DNA of 64,000 bases, from positions 280,115,999 through 280,179,998 of the forward strand of contig CM041776.1 of NCBI GenBank assembly GCA_023374045.1, in the 5' to 3' direction. This DNA is from Limonium bicolor. Its lineage: Eukaryota > Streptophyta > Magnoliopsida > Caryophyllales > Plumbaginaceae. Positions 34,453-44,838 of the stretch are shown here, one piece after another. The notes below the pieces were generated by a model, which ran no database searches, was not told the DNA's origin, and saw nothing but the letters and a program-made list of their open reading frames with translations. How positions within the stretch are numbered: position 1 is the first letter of the stretch; every line of letters starts with the position of its first letter. The position numbers and the translations under genes were made by a program.

Positions 34453-34537
34453 CAAATTTCGACCGTTGGAGTACTTGCAAAGAAGCCGATAATACTGGTA
34501 TCGGCTTCTTTGCAAGTACTCCAACGGTCGAAATTTG
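34453..34537. repeat. Perfect 39-bp inverted repeat, 7-nt loop
   Basis: The arms 34453-34491 and 34499-34537 are exact complements around ATACTGG. It lies 3 bp inside the left TIR and includes AGAAGCCGATA/TATCGGCTTCT. No counterpart of this size is present by the right TIR. Confidence 0.95.
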
Positions 34538-34683
34538 TAACGGCTAGTGTTGTATTGACTACAAATAAGTTATTTTGTCCCAACATTTGATTGTTGCTTC
34601 CTATTTTCTTCTCTAGCTGAATCAAAATTTGTTGTTCAGTCCACACAATTTCACACTATACACTCTTTCCTGTGGGTTATGAA

Positions 34684-37174
34684 ATGGATATTCCATGTAC
34701 TCTTTATCTCAATGCAGAGCTCAAATACAATCCAGATGGTATATATTTTCATATTCATCCTCATTGGTCTAGATTCATCGACACACAAATTTCCGAGCAT
34801 TCCACATTTCAATCCTTCAAAGATAATGTCAAAAATCTTGTCGACTTGGAGTTTGGGGGAGATTATGTTATCACCGACATGGTTTACACGAAGTTGCAGA
34901 ATAAATACCCATCTTGTTCCTACCTTCCACTCAAAATTAATAGCGATTCTCGGGTGAAGCTGATGATATCAAACTTCATCAAGAATTCAGATTTGCTGAA
35001 CAATGTGGCTATGCTAATTGAGTTCGAGCATGCAACTACACCTTCTTCGGAGGAAGACAATGAAACCGATGATGATTTTTCCGAGCAACAACAAGCCGAA
35101 GATGAAAATCTGCAGAGTTTAGATGATGATTCTGAGATGGAGCCTGAAGATTTACCGGATGACGATGACATAGTTGATGAAGCTGGGCCCTCCACACCGT
35201 ACACTCCTTCAGCGCCGTACTCATCGCAAGTGGATTTACAGGCCATAAGCCAGATACCATCAGACATTGATCAATGTGGTTTGCCATACTGGAGGCCAGG
35301 TCAGGAGTTCGTCGTGGGGCAAGAATTTGCTGATAAAAATGTTCTTGTGACTGCAGTAAAACAGTATCACTTGGAGAGAAACGTAGATTTCGTTGCCCCC
35401 GAGAATAACAGGAGAATTTACACCCTAAGGTGCCGACAAGGGTGCAGTTTCAGATTTTGAGCTGCTCTGTTGAAGAATTCCATTGAATGGAGCATACAGA
35501 AATTCAGTCCTCACACTTGCGCTCCAGTCCTAGATGAGGGTAATGATCGTTTCTTGACTTACAATTTCATTACTGAAGTCATGATACCAAGGGTCAAAGA
35601 GAACCCCGCACTACAAGTGAAGACTGTGATTCAACTTATCCGTTCAAAATATAAAAGGAAGATCAACTACAAGAAAGCTTGGTTAGGCCGTGCTGAAGCG
35701 ATAAGAAGGGTCTACGGTGATTGGGAACAATCATTTACTGAATTACCCAGGTATCTCATTAGTATCAAACATTTTATACCTAATTCGTATATCGACCTAG
35801 ATTCGACTGTTGTGTTTCAAGATGAAACACAGACTACTCAAGTTAGACGGTTTAAGTGATGTTTTTGGGCATTTGGGCCTTGCATTAATGCCTTCAAGTA
35901 TATGAAGCCTCTACTACAAATAGATGCTACTCACCTGTACGGTAAGTACAAAGGTAAACTATTGGTTGCTGTTGCCCAAGATGGTAACAACAAGATAATA
36001 CCAATGGCCTTTGGTATCGTTGCTAGCGAGTCAAGGGATGACTGGAAATATTTTCTTGACCGTGTTCGTACCATAGTCATTGGATCTAGGAATGATGTGG
36101 CAGTGATTACGGATCGGGCTGGAGCTATAATGTCGATCATGAGGGAAGAACAGTACTGGCTTCCACCTTATGCCCAACATTTCTTGTGTATGCGTCATAT
36201 TGCTTCAAACTTTCAGACAAGATTTGGAAACAAGGAGTGGAAAAAGTACCTCATCAACACAGGTAACAACTAGAGAATTGTATGTAGTCGTCTTTTATGA
36301 TATTGGGTAGGTATCTAATCTGAAGTTATTACTTGTGCAGGTTACTATTTTAGAAGGGATAAAGTTCAAGAAAGATTAAATCACTTACTTGCTCTTCACC
36401 CATCAATTGCTCCTTTTTTCAATGAGCTACCCCCCGAGAAATGGTCACGTGCGCATGATGATGGAAAGAGGTGGGGTCATATGACAACTAACTGGTGGAG
36501 TGCATGAATGGTGTGCTGAAGAGGGTCCGTCTCCTACCGGTAACGGCTATTGTTGAAAGCACTTTGTATAAGTTAATTGACTACTTTCGAGATAACCTAG
36601 AAACCTATAATGCACAAAGGAATATGGGTTATTTTTTACCAAGCACCTCTTAGACAAAGTAGCTGAAAATCAAACCCTTGCCAACTACCACCGTGTGGTT
36701 GTTATTGATGCTATGGATTTGGTGTTTGAGGTGGTTGATAATGGGGATGCAAACCTACGGCGAGACAAAGGTAAGTTTACTGTCCAAATCAACTCAAGGG
36801 AGTGTGAATGTGGTGAATGGAAGGCGTTTAAGTATCCATGCTCACATGTCATGGCCGTGTGCTCTACTTGCACCCTAGATTGGAGGAATTATGTTCATCA
36901 AGTTTACAGACTTGAAACGATGATAACGGCTTATAGCGAGAACAAGTTTGTGCCACTAGGAAATCAAGGGAAGTGGCCTACATATGGTGGGCTTGCAATT
37001 ATTCCAGATCCAGCTATGATGCGTAATGTCAGAGGCCGGCCAACATTCTCCCGCATTCATAACAGATGGATGAGAATTATGAGCGTGAAACAAGACATTG
37101 TGGGCTATGTCGGCAACGCGGTCATGTTAGGACAAGATGCCCGAATGCAAGTTACAGTTAATTCCCCAGTGTAA
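34684..37174 (+). pseudogene. mudrA-like: MULE transposase (mudrA-type), degenerate
   Basis: It starts at ATG 34684 (MDIPCTLYLNAEL). An N-terminal beta-rich domain is followed by an acidic Asp/Glu-rich linker (~35040-35180), a DNA-binding-like segment (GQEFADKNVLVTAVKQYHLE, then CRQGCSF), the catalytic core (first D in LLQIDATHL at ~35923, second D in VITDRAGAI at 36112, H in CMRHIASN, E in VECMNG at ~36500), and a C-terminal SWIM zinc finger CECGEWK...CSH near 36810-36850. A 78-bp GT-AG intron lies at 36263-36340. In-frame TGA codons at 35458 and 35857 sit where the family has Arg. Single-base losses occur near 36492 and 36640. Confidence 0.9.
36263..36340 (+). other. Intron in mudrA-type gene
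   Basis: GTAACAACT at the 5' end and TTACTTGTGCAG at the 3' end bracket a stretch with stops. Removing it joins the CMRHIASN exon to the downstream exon, which begins GTTACTATTTTAG. Confidence 0.75.
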
Positions 37175-37537
37175 TTGTATGTTATTGCATTAGCCAATTA
37201 TGCTCCTGCTCAGACAGGTCGTGCCTTTAGCAAGCACACCAAAAAAATGTAATTTATCCATTGTCTGTTGTAATGAATTGTCTTTAACTTGTATTTGTTA
37301 AATATGCAAGGACTAAAGATTGAGTTGATACACCATTCTATTGGCAAAGGAAATAGTCCAAATACATAGATCGATTCAATGACATCCATCATTGTTTTAT
37401 TACATACCGACACAGAAATACTTAATCATCTTCTTGTACGTGCTTGTTGTATACAAGAACGTCTATCATAGGAGTAGCCACATATCACTTCTGTTGATAC
37501 CTTACAATGGACGAGATAGGTATCATCCACCTACATA

Positions 37538-37984
37538 TTAACCTTCGCTTTCGCTGTCATCTGTACTATAATCTTCATTATACTCTTGTGCCAAGGATAG
37601 GCTCGCAAAATTATCATGTGGTTGTGGGGTAACTTCCCTAAATGCATATACCACATAGAATTCTAATCGAGTGTAAAATTTTTTATTATAAACAAACCGT
37701 TCAATCATTGTTCCAACGTCAACATCTCGGTTTATTTGCAATGGCCCTCATACAGGGCGTGGCTGGGCGCACAGCAGTAATCGATGAAGTATCGATTCAA
37801 CCACACAATGGTAACCGTAACGCTCTTTCAACCTAGTCTCTACAACATTTGCAAACTCGGCGTACGTAATATCCATTTCGATATCCAAATCGAAATGTTC
37901 AGTGGAATATGTTCTGGCAAAATACAAACCTGAATCGTTGGTGATTGGCTCAATGTCAAGCAAGATAGTGCAAGGGATCTCCAT
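37538..37984 (-). pseudogene. Small protein resembling the MULE transposase N-terminus (copy 1)
   Basis: About 149 codons from ATG 37984 (MEIPCTILLDIEP). The start closely resembles the transposase start MDIPCTLYLNAEL, and both end in an acidic tail (here STDDSESEG). One in-frame TGA near 37746 divides it, in a context (V-TGA-G) consistent with a former Arg codon. The rest stays in frame to 37538. There is no catalytic domain. It may have bound DNA or the transposase, or be a duplicated N-domain without function. Confidence 0.55.
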
Positions 37985-38299
37985 TGATGAAATGCGTCGA
38001 TGAAGTGCAGCAAGAGATATGGATTACTTATGAAATATAGTACTAACAATGGTTGTAGGTAGTTATTCGTGTAGTTGAAAGTAGAACGCTTGCTGTATTT
38101 ATATCCATAAGATAAGTGAGTATTTATGCATTGAGAATAAAGATTGCTTTGAAAAACCGCAGTTGGTATTCCACACGATAGTCCACATGCAAGGAATAAT
38201 TAAAGCTTCATTTTTTTGGCAAAGACAATATTCCAAGATAAGGAATTGTATTCTATTGCAATGTAGCAGAAAAATTCAATTATAAAAGCGCTACACGGT

Positions 38300-38865
38300 G
38301 TACTAATGTCGTCACCTCTCCTTTCCTCGACTGTTCCACGATATTCAATTCATATTACATTTCCTCACCGCTCTTCAACTGGTGAACCATAGATCAGAGT
38401 GATGTCTTCGACGAAAATGTGGATGGCTTTGTACCGAGGAGATGATATTATCCTTAAACACTTTCTTAATGTGTACTTGGTCAATGGCATCATGCTCAGA
38501 AAAGGTGTAGAAGTTGTGGTAATTAGTAAGGCTACTAACCTTCCTCTGACTTGCTCTACGGAAGGAGTTCTTGTCAACCACTACTGTAATGTCTACCAGG
38601 TAAACAACATCACTTGGAGTGATGATGGCGAAGTTGTGGTGGTTAGTATAACTTGGATGGGCAGGGTGGCGAATATAAACAACGTTTGAATATGGATAAA
38701 ATCCTGTCTGCCATCATCTGCATCTAATGCTTCAACAAGTTCTAAAGGGTCGGCTAAGGGGAATATTAAACTGTTTTACGTGGAGCAGCGCATCACCACA
38801 TACTCTTATAGAAAAATAAAATCTACCCACCCGATTCAGATTGTTGTTACACAGTTACGTAAAAC
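38300..38865. other. Unassigned MULE interior
   Basis: A diverged ~110-bp duplication with GAAGTTGTGGT(A/G)(A/G)TTAGTA (near 38508 and 38630) occurs here. The short frames on either strand match nothing I recognise. Confidence 0.4.
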
Positions 38866-39303
38866 CTAATTGTTCCCCGACCTCTGCCTGTCAAGTTGTT
38901 GTGCTATTACGTTACGTCGCATCTCGTATATTGACTCCTGCATCTGGAAATCATCATCGTCTGGTTCAATAGGATCGTAGATAACTAGTAGTGGAATATG
39001 TTCCATGAAATCATTGTACTCCATGTAGTTTTCCATCATTCGCTGAACAGATGCATCATTGCGTACGTGTGTAAAATTCCACTCGTAGTCGCCCTCCAAC
39101 CCCAAATACACCATTGTTGCTATGTTTATTCTGCCAATGATAGGCCGCAGAGCACGGAGTACTCGTCGATGTAGATCCTGAAGATTATTAGGATACGGCA
39201 TATTTATTTCTATTCGTCTATGCCCCATCCTTCGATCAAACTGCGCTCCATGACGGCCGAAAGTAGCGACATAATTAACGTGCAAACTGAAAGGAAACTC
39301 CAT
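38866..39303 (-). CDS. Small protein resembling the MULE transposase N-terminus (copy 2)
   Basis: Open for 145 codons from ATG 39303 (MEFPFSLHVNYVATFG). The upstream in-frame Met at 39360 is less likely, because the paralogues start ME/MD-(I/F)-P. Like copy 1 it ends with an acidic segment (DPIEPDDDD), then a basic tail RQLDRQRSG-like. It contains no stop. It is on the same strand as copy 1 and the PMD gene. Function is unknown; I infer relation from start, length and tail only. Confidence 0.5.
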   Translation of the reverse strand: MEFPFSLHVNYVATFGRHGAQFDRRMGHRRIEINMPYPNNLQDLHRRVLRALRPIIGRINIATMVYLGLEGDYEWNFTHVRNDASVQRMMENYMEYNDFMEHIPLLVIYDPIEPDDDDFQMQESIYEMRRNVIAQQLDRQRSGNN

Positions 39304-39426
39304 TTGATTTTTATAGAAGAGTGTGTTGTAAGATATGAACAATTCACTACAGATATACAAAGCTTTGGTATAATGTTGTGAGGTATGCTTGGGTTTGAAA
39401 CCAGTACTCTGTTTTATAATACTGGA

Positions 39427-39560
39427 TAACGGTTACTAAAACGGATAGTTCAACGGCTAGTTAAACGGCTAACTCAACGGCTAGCTAGTTGAACGGCTAG
39501 GTAAACGGCTACATCAATGCGTAACAGGTACATCAACGGATAGTCCAACGGCTAGTTCAA
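39427..39560. repeat. Degenerate (AACGGCTAG)n repeat
   Basis: AACGG(C/A)TA(G/A) recurs about nine times with 3-10 bp between, immediately upstream of the small N-domain gene on the minus strand. It could be promoter-proximal or a simple repeat. Confidence 0.75.
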
Positions 39561-39599
39561 CATCTATTATCCAACACGCAAAGACGCAAACAGGCAAAA

Positions 39600-40567
39600 A
39601 ACTGCATATTTAAAAACTGCACTACGGTGCTACTTTGCGCTTACAGTTTGGACTAGCAAACGATTCACGTTGTGCGCCAAATTTGGTGTGTAGTAGTGTT
39701 ACACACAACATGTGTCCAAAAATGGTGGCCAACGGACAGCAGCAACCTAATCGAATGAATGGCTAAAGTAGCCAACCGCAAAAACTGCATATTTAAAAAC
39801 TGCACTACGGTGCTACTTTGCGCTTACAGTTTGGACTAGCAAACGATTCACGTTGTGCGCCAAATTTGGTGTGTAAGTAGTGTTACATACACACAACATT
39901 GTGTCCAAAAATGGTGGCCAACGGACAGCAGCAACCTAATCGAATGAATGGCTAAAGTAGCCAACCGGCAAAAAACTGCATATTTAAAAACTGCACTACG
40001 GTGCTACTTTGCGCTTACAGTTTGGAGTAGCAAACGATTCACGTTGTGCGCCAAATTTGGTGTGTATGTAGTGTTACATACACACAACAATGTGTCCAAA
40101 AATGGTGGCCAACGGACAGCAGCAACCTAATCGAATGAATGGCTAAAGTAGCCAACCGGCAAAAAACTGCATATTTAAAAACTGCACTACGGTGCTACTT
40201 TGCGCTTACAGTTTGGAGTAGCAAACGATTCACGTTGTGCGCCAAATTTGGTGTGTATGTAGTGTTACATACACACAACAATGTGTCCAAAAATGGTGGC
40301 CAACGGACAGCAGCAACCTAATCGAATGAATGGCTAAAGTAGCCAACCGGCAAATAACTGCATATTTAAAAACTGCACTACGGTGCTACTTTGCGCTTAC
40401 AGTTTGGAGTAGCAAACGATTCACGTTGTGCGCCAAATTTGGTGTGTATGTAGTGTTACATACACACAACAATGTATCCAAAAATGGTGGCCAATAGACA
40501 GCAGCAACCTAATCGAATGAATGGCTAAAGTAGCCAACCGGCAAATAACTGCATATTTAAAAACTGC
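39600..40567. repeat. 191-bp tandem array, five copies plus a partial
   Basis: Units start (AACTGCATATTTAAAA) at 39600, 39783, 39974, 40165, 40356 and a partial at 40547. Copies are nearly identical; the first is 183 bp. Each contains GCGCCAAATTTGGTGTG and TGTTACATACACACAACA. Two apparent 60-residue frames here are only the repeat read twice. Confidence 0.95.
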
Positions 40568-40719
40568 CAAATGACATCCATTGTCTATCAAAGTACTTAC
40601 CACAGAACAATATTTCAACAACAAAATAAACATAACATAAAACCGACTACATAAATGTAACAATGGTTCACAGACTAAGGACTGGTGAAATCCGGGTTGT
40701 AAATCCTACGGTTCCTATA

Positions 40720-43700
40720 TCAGGAGTTTGATCCTCTCAGCCATATACCCCTAACTTCATCATTCTGTGGATCAGCATCAGGTGTACTTGCATCCACTGG
40801 TGTAGATGGCGCGGGGGTAGCCTGCTGCAACGGAGCTGAAGGAGCAACCTCGATCAAAGATGATGGATCAAATGATGGGGCAGTAGCAGTTTGTATTTCT
40901 TGTGAGGAGGTACCAGCTAGCGTTTCCCATGCCACTCCCCCAAGGAGACCATCGTCGTATACTATTTGATTGAATAAATCAAGCAGCTCTTGATTTTCCT
41001 GATCAGTCAGTGATCTAATAGGAGCAGGCTCAAAAGAAGGTCTATAAGGTGAAGGAGGTGTAGCATGTGAAGGAGCTGCAACAGGTATAGGGTTTGAAGA
41101 ACCAGAACCTACATCGAACTGTGTACCAAAATCATGTGGTACCTGACCAAATGTAGAGTGCTGGTACTCAGGAAATGTACCAGGTGGTTGCTGTCCACGC
41201 TGTTCAGCTGCAGTAAAAGGAACCAGCGCAAAAGTAGCTTGTGATGAAGCTTGATTTGTTTGGGGTGGTGGGGGTGCACAGTCACGCGGCCCTCTTCGTC
41301 TCTGACTGTACGGCCGGTTTCTGGCTGCTCTTGGAGCAGGGTTGTCGTTGATTACATACTGAGGGTACTGCAACTCTACCCTTTCAGGCGCCTGCTGTGA
41401 GAAGTCTTGGGAGAAATGCCCAGTTCGATGGTAATCATCTGCATCTATCGTCTGAGACAGCTGTGAGGCATATTCTCTTACACCCTGATCACCGGGAATC
41501 CGTTGAAGCTGCTCCAAGCCTGATGCCTGATAAACCAAATGAAACAAGAGATTAAATAAAGTAAAACAAATATTATATATCAAACAAATACAGAAAACGA
41601 AATTAGAATGTGCTTACCACAATAACACTCCTCCTACTCTGCTCGGTGAACCATGACACAGAATGCTGCAGGTACCATACCATATATGCACTCATCCTGT
41701 CCAGGGGAACCCTTCTTGGTAATTGTGAGATTTGGATCTGGTACAAGTGTTTGTTATTCCACATCTAGATGTGGTCACAAAAAATCTCACACCATGGTGC
41801 ATCTGTCCTGCCAGTTCTTGTGACTACATGCCGCATGTCACAGTCGAGTGGTGGGGCAGGGATGGGCTGATCGACCCCAAACTGGCGAAGTACGCGGTCC
41901 GGTTGATGACCCTCGATCACGTTGAAGTGGATTATAAATACCACTACAACGAAGGGCTGAGGGTTTGGTGATCGATCACCATATGGCTGCCATATCCACT
42001 ACATATATTCCAAATAAATATTAAAATTTAGAATACAAATTATGAAAAATGAAATTGTAATAAACTTTAGTGGCAACTTACCTCTCCATCAGTGGGAGAA
42101 ATGCTAATCGAATCCAGCGTTTATCGAGCCATGAATGCAGAAATGGTATTCAGCTTACCATTGTATCTGTAACACAATTCAGGTGAGGTTTGTACCACAG
42201 TTCAACAAAATTTTAAATTATATACCATATGACACATTATTGTTACCTGTGGACAAGAGAAAGGTGGGGTGACAGATTTATTCGATCGGGGGAGAGTCGC
42301 GGTCTGAACGCAGGAAACCGCTCATACGCCCACACTGTAAGCAGCTTACTACAGCCATTAAGATATTTCGTATCAAATTTCGTAGCATTGCACATCTCCC
42401 TATAGAAATCTGCAAGTAGTGCAGACCCCCAGCTCAGGGAACCGCTGTAGTCGAAGTCCTGTAGCAGCCTCAAATAGGAGACATCGACTTTGTCCCCATT
42501 AGAGTTGGGGAAGAGTAGCCCTCCAATGAGTCTGAGAATGTATGCTCTGGCATGCTGCTGATGTATGATCTCACCTCGCTGACCAAAATAAGCATCTGTC
42601 TCTACGAATCTCTCAGCTAGCCAAGCCATAGGTATCTGGTTCCCCTTCCGAGAAGGGGGGGCATCACCCAGAAGCTGCCGACATACAGCATCCACGTCCA
42701 CAACACTAGTAGATGCGCAAACGAGGATCCCATCGGTAGAGAGCCCAAATAACACATTCACATCCTCCAACGTAATGCTGACCTCTCCAAAGGGCATCAA
42801 AAAGGTATGCGTCTCAGGACGCCATCTATCAACCAAGGCACTAATGATACCCGTGCAGTTGTTCAACCTCAGATTCGCTGGACCAAAGAAACCAGCTCTA
42901 ACAACATATGGTAAGATAGAATCATGAAGCTCTATCGCACCCTTCCAACAAGATCTGGTTTTCAAGATCCTATTTCTGTATTGTGCATATCTCTACATTT
43001 CATACACATACATGTTACCGTTATTAATACTATAAATAACTAATTCAACTACATTTGCAAAGTTGACAAGGACTATAAGATAATCATAAAAACAATCGGT
43101 GGATATTAATAATAAATTAAACGTAGCACAATCATCTATTAAAATATAGCATTTTATTAATAATGTATATATTGTGTGTTACATAACTTAAAAATAAAAA
43201 ACTAATTACCATAAATCATCCTACGGTAATTAACAATTAGTTACACAACTATTAATTAAATAATCTACCAAATATATCTGTTATAAATAAACCATTTGCA
43301 AATGACTAAACTTTGCATATAATAATTACAAAGATTTATTAATGTGCAAGAAGTGACGGTTACTTTAACAAATATTACCCCTTGCATAATGTATATATAT
43401 TGTGTGTTACATAACTTAAAAATAAAAATAGACTAATTACCCTAAATCTTCCTACCGTAATAGTTAGACAACTATTAATTAAATAATTTACAAAATCTAA
43501 GTGTTATAAATAAAACATTTACAAATGAATAAACTTTGCATATAATAATTACAAAGATTTAGTAATGTGCAACAAGTGACGGTTACGTTAACAAATATTA
43601 CCCATTGCAAAATGTATATATATTGTGTGTTACATAACTTAAAAATAAAATAAACTAATTACCATAAATCATCCTACGGTAATTAACAATTAGTTACATA

Positions 43701-44025
43701 ACTATTAATTAAATAATGTACCAAATATTTCTGTTATAAATAAAACATTCACAAATGACTAAACTTTTGAATATAATAATTACTAAGATTTATTAATGTG
43801 CAACAGTACAAAAACTATTACTAACTAAACTAGCCTAACCGTCGACTGTACAATTAATACTATTAATATTAACACATTAATAAAAAAATGTACAAGTTTA
43901 TAATTATTGAATGTACTAACCGGATCATTAGATTCATATGCTGCAGATATATGGGTCGTCTGCAGGCTGAAAGGCGTCGACTCCACTGGACCTTGTTGGC
44001 TAATCTGGTATTCGTCTCTGCTCAT
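40720..44025 (-). pseudogene. PMD (plant mobile domain) protein gene carried by the MULE
   Basis: A spliced gene read from the right TIR inward. Probable exons are ~44025-43924 (QQGPVESTPFSLQTTH), 42975-42247, 42166-42082, 41998-41618 and 41526-40720, all with GT-AG borders. Exon 2 holds the core: ILPYVVRAGFFG, WRPETHTFLMPFGEVSITLEDV and VLFGLSTDG. Exon 4 has WQPY, then HQPDRVLRQFG. Exon 5 is a Pro/Gln/Ser-rich tail. This matches the MAIN/MAIL1 and 'phosphatase 7 long-form-like' family, known in host genes and transposons. An in-frame TAG in exon 4 (HI-stop-MW) and an uncertain frame in exon 3 suggest decay. Confidence 0.82.
43130..43805. repeat. ~225-bp AT-rich tandem repeat, three copies
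   Basis: AATGTATATATTGTGTGTTACATAAC-like starts lie at 43162, 43388 and 43611. Each is followed by CTAATTACC(A/C)TAAATC and AACTTTGCATATAATAATT. The array occupies the presumed first intron of the PMD gene. Confidence 0.9.
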
Positions 44026-44196
44026 TTTGCTCCAGGGGAAAAGAGAGGATTTGTTGGTTTGGAAAGGTTGGGAGATAGTGGAATTTTAAGAAATGAGAAT
44101 GAGGTAGTGAGAGTATCGGCATGTGTTGTTTACATTTCGGTTTTGGGAGGATATGCAAAGAAGCCGATATCGGTGGAATCGACATCTGTGTCGATG

Positions 44197-44357
44197 TGTG
44201 AAGAAGCCGATAGTCTCGTTATCGGCATCTGGAAGCCGGTAGAGCCGTTATCGGCTTCTGTACATAACAAAAAAAACTCGTTCTCGGTCAATTCTAACAA
44301 TATCAACCGTGATTGGGAAATGAACAGAGGAAAGGCACGCGTACGGGAATTTTTCCC
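44197..44357 (-). repeat. Right TIR of MULE
   Basis: Complement of 34289-34449. The first exon of the PMD gene starts about 170 bp inside it, so the TIR probably supplies the promoter. It is followed by the 9-bp duplication at 44358-44366. Confidence 0.95.
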
Positions 44358-44366
44358 AGCAACCCT

Positions 44367-44838
44367 TGGCTGGTATGGTTAACGCGCAGCCCATCGGCTA
44401 CCGGGATACGCGCAACTAATTGTCATGATGACATGGCATTCATTTTAAACATACAACACACACATATATATATCATAGCAAAAGTATTGCATACAACTTC
44501 ACACATAGTACACAATAACAATTCCTTTTAGGAAATGAACCAACATAATTAGTTCCCATTGAGAGCCTAGAGAATGTTGCCATACTCATGCTAAGCTCGT
44601 TACATAACTCGTTACTGTCCTGTTAGATTGAACGAATAACTTAACACAAGGTGCCTCGGATATAGTGACCCAAGCACACCGAACAACACATAGTATGCCC
44701 CTGTGGCCCGGCGTGAGTCAGTAAAATAGCCTTGGTTAAGCTAAAGGGAAGGTTGGAAACCAAATTGGAAAACAACCATAACATACAAAGAGAATCGAAC
44801 CGGTTATGACATCGACTCCCATACTCACACGCGTGGCC
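44367..44838 (-). repeat. Tekay-type 3' LTR, middle piece
   Basis: LTR sequence between the MULE and the LARD-like element. It ends with the 5-bp target TGGCC at 44834-44838, which is repeated at 59102-59106. Confidence 0.8.

Larger units (their letters stand above)
34289..44357. mobile_element. MuDR-like MULE, 10,069 bp, with transposase and PMD genes
   Basis: 161-bp terminal inverted repeats (34289-34449, 44197-44357) start (G)GGAAAAATTCCC and are flanked by a perfect 9-bp duplication AGCAACCCT, the MULE hallmark. Inside are a mudrA-type transposase (+) and, on the minus strand, two small N-domain genes and a spliced PMD gene. Two tandem arrays lie in the middle and in a PMD intron. The convergent layout recalls mudrA/mudrB of maize MuDR. 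It is inserted in the Tekay 3' LTR. The coding parts now carry stops, so this copy is probably no longer autonomous. Confidence 0.95.

Noticed and set aside
39948..40321. Two identical 60-residue frames in tandem
   Set aside because: They are the same stretch of the 191-bp tandem repeat read in successive copies; no protein family is suggested.
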